Below, one piece after another: positions 55,672 through 56,657 of a DNA stretch of 56,657 nucleotides. Numbering within the stretch: the stretch's first letter is position 1; every line of letters begins with the position of its first letter. The DNA is taken from contig JAFQBD010000020.1 in assembly GCA_017416795.1 (NCBI GenBank), positions 1 to 56,657 of the forward strand. Direction: 5' to 3'. The stretch comes from Bacillota bacterium. GTDB lineage: Bacteria > Bacillota > Clostridia > Peptostreptococcales > Anaerovoracaceae. The translations under genes and the position numbers were made by a program. A model generated the notes under the pieces. That model worked only from the letters and a program-made list of their open reading frames with translations, did no database searches and was not told the DNA's origin.

Positions 55672-56657
55672 ACGGAGGTCTGCATATACCCTTTTCGGTA
55701 ATGATGGCTGTGATCAGCTCATTATCAGTGACATCAAATGCAGGATTGTAACATTTGACTTCCGCCAAGGCCATCGGATCTTCATAAAACTTATTTTTTA
55801 TTTCTTCAGGATCGCGAAGCTCTATCGGGATCTCATTACCTGTAGGGCAATCCATGTCGATAGTAGATGTAGGACCAAGTACATAAAATGGTATCCCATA
55901 ATGTTTGGCAAGTATAGCTACACTTGAAGTTCCAATCTTATTGGCAGTGTCTCCATTGGCTGCAACTCTGTCACAGCCCACGAAACAAGCCTGCACCCAG
56001 CCGTTTTTCATAACCATAGAAGCCATGTTATCACAGATAAGAGTAACGTCGACACCTGCCTGCTGCAGTTCATAAGAAGTGAGCCTTGCGCCTTGGAGCA
56101 AAGGTCTTGTTTCATCAGCAAAAACCTTGAATTCAAAGCCTCGCTCTTTCCCAAGAAGTATAGGTCCGAGAGCAGTTCCATACATGGATGTAGCCAGCGG
56201 TCCGGCATTACAGTGAGTCAAAATACCGTCACCGTCTTTTACGAGGCTGAGCCCGTATTCAGAAATCGCTCTGCACATTTCGATGTCTTCATTATGGATA
56301 GCGATAGCCTCTTCGCATATCACCTCAACCAGCCTGCTGTATCCGACATTAGCACTGATATCTCCCGCCATTCTGACTTTTTGCACCTCTGCACGAGCTG
56401 CCATAAGCACTCTGTCAACTGCCCATGCTAAATTAACGGCAGTCGGTCTGGATGACTTGAGATATTCTCCATGCCGCTTCATTTTTTCGAGAAATACCTC
56501 GTCAGCTACGCCTGTACCGCAGCAGCCGCTTATCGGCCTATACGAAGCTTCCTTCTGTGCCAGAACCGCCATGCAGTATGCCGCATATATCCCTATGGCG
56601 GGAGCTCCTCTGACCCTCAAATGAAATATAGCATCATACATTTCTTCAGGTGTTTCC
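55637..56657 (-). CDS. mtnA: S-methyl-5-thioribose-1-phosphate isomerase family (5' end cut by window edge)
   Basis: At least 339 codons; the frame stays open to the window end (ETPEEMYDA reads through 56657), so about 30-40 N-terminal residues are missing. Signatures: [19 protein letters not shown], the catalytic Cys in [46 protein letters not shown] and the catalytic Asp in [16 protein letters not shown]. MtnA converts 5-methylthioribose-1-phosphate to the ribulose form in methionine salvage or in the anaerobic DHAP shunt; closely related members act on ribose-1,5-bisphosphate or 5-deoxyribose-1-phosphate. No other salvage gene is in view. Confidence 0.9.
   Translation of the reverse strand, partial: ETPEEMYDAIFHLRVRGAPAIGIYAAYCMAVLAQKEASYRPISGCCGTGVADEVFLEKMKRHGEYLKSSRPTAVNLAWAVDRVLMAARAEVQKVRMAGDISANVGYSRLVEVICEEAIAIHNEDIEMCRAISEYGLSLVKDGDGILTHCNAGPLATSMYGTALGPILLGKERGFEFKVFADETRPLLQGARLTSYELQQAGVDVTLICDNMASMVMKNGWVQACFVGCDRVAANGDTANKIGTSSVAILAKHYGIPFYVLGPTSTIDMDCPTGNEIPIELRDPEEIKNKFYEDPMALAEVKCYNPAFDVTDNELITAIITEKGICRPPFTESLAAVTGK

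Noticed and set aside
1..56657. CRISPR arrays, tRNA/rRNA genes, insertion sequences, prophage
   Set aside because: No regularly spaced repeats, no tRNA-like cloverleaf with CCA-end or T-loop GTTCRANNC context, no transposase, integrase or structural phage genes were seen in either strand.

Overview
The window looks like chromosomal DNA from an anaerobic, amino-acid-fermenting Bacillota of class Clostridia. Support comes from CotJABC spore-coat genes, YlmC/YmxH beside a TepA-type ClpP protease, pyruvate:ferredoxin oxidoreductase in an operon with NfnAB, a TipAS-type MerR regulator, and strong Shine-Dalgarno sites before most genes. A relative of the Anaerovoracaceae/Peptostreptococcales is my guess, not shown by the sequence. 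I see no rRNA, tRNA, CRISPR array, phage or insertion sequence. Both ends cut genes: a GNAT acetyltransferase on the left and an MtnA-family isomerase on the right. Nearly all genes are on the minus strand; the plus-strand ones are dcyD, mntP, arginase and ylmC. No gap between genes exceeds 300 bases.

0-10 kb is an accessory/stress region: prolyl-tRNA editing protein, 3-methyladenine glycosylase (possibly leaderless), two PNPOx-fold flavoproteins, a PnuC transporter behind a terminator-bearing leader, a MerR/TipAS regulator with a 19-bp-spacer promoter, CarD, an autoregulated Fic protein, a CAT-like acetyltransferase, and a nitrilase / Cys-rich DUF2703 / arsenate reductase operon. 10-24 kb holds a TetM-like GTPase fused to a YacP/Rae1-like RNase, D-cysteine desulfhydrase, MntP, NudC-like Nudix, an arginine/ornithine-type antiporter, a GntR-ABC operon, arginase, a coupled YlmH/Crp-Fnr/membrane protein operon and an acyl-CoA synthetase. 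24-33 kb holds an ABC-F/response regulator/histidine kinase operon, a CoA-disulfide reductase plus rhodanese pair, an SLC13-like transporter, cotJABC, an iron-sulfur flavoprotein and a papain-fold hypothetical.

33.7-45.5 kb is the metabolic core: a saccharopine-dehydrogenase-family enzyme (followed by the in-frame tail of a lost paralogue), a large APC transporter, a membrane-bound LuxR regulator, and a four-gene operon of a tandem RnfB-like polyferredoxin, PFOR, NfnA and NfnB that links pyruvate oxidation to ferredoxin and NADPH. 45.7-56.7 kb holds a Kef-type antiporter, a PhoPR-like two-component system, two paralogous Na/Pi cotransporters each preceded by a three-repeat Pho box with matching geometry, a TadZ/CpaE-like protein lacking the P-loop lysine, TepA, YlmC and MtnA.

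The strongest leads are the A-site GTPase-RNase fusion, the duplicated polyferredoxin at the head of the PFOR-Nfn operon, the pnuC leader, the two Pho boxes, and the paralogue remnant at 33774-33839.
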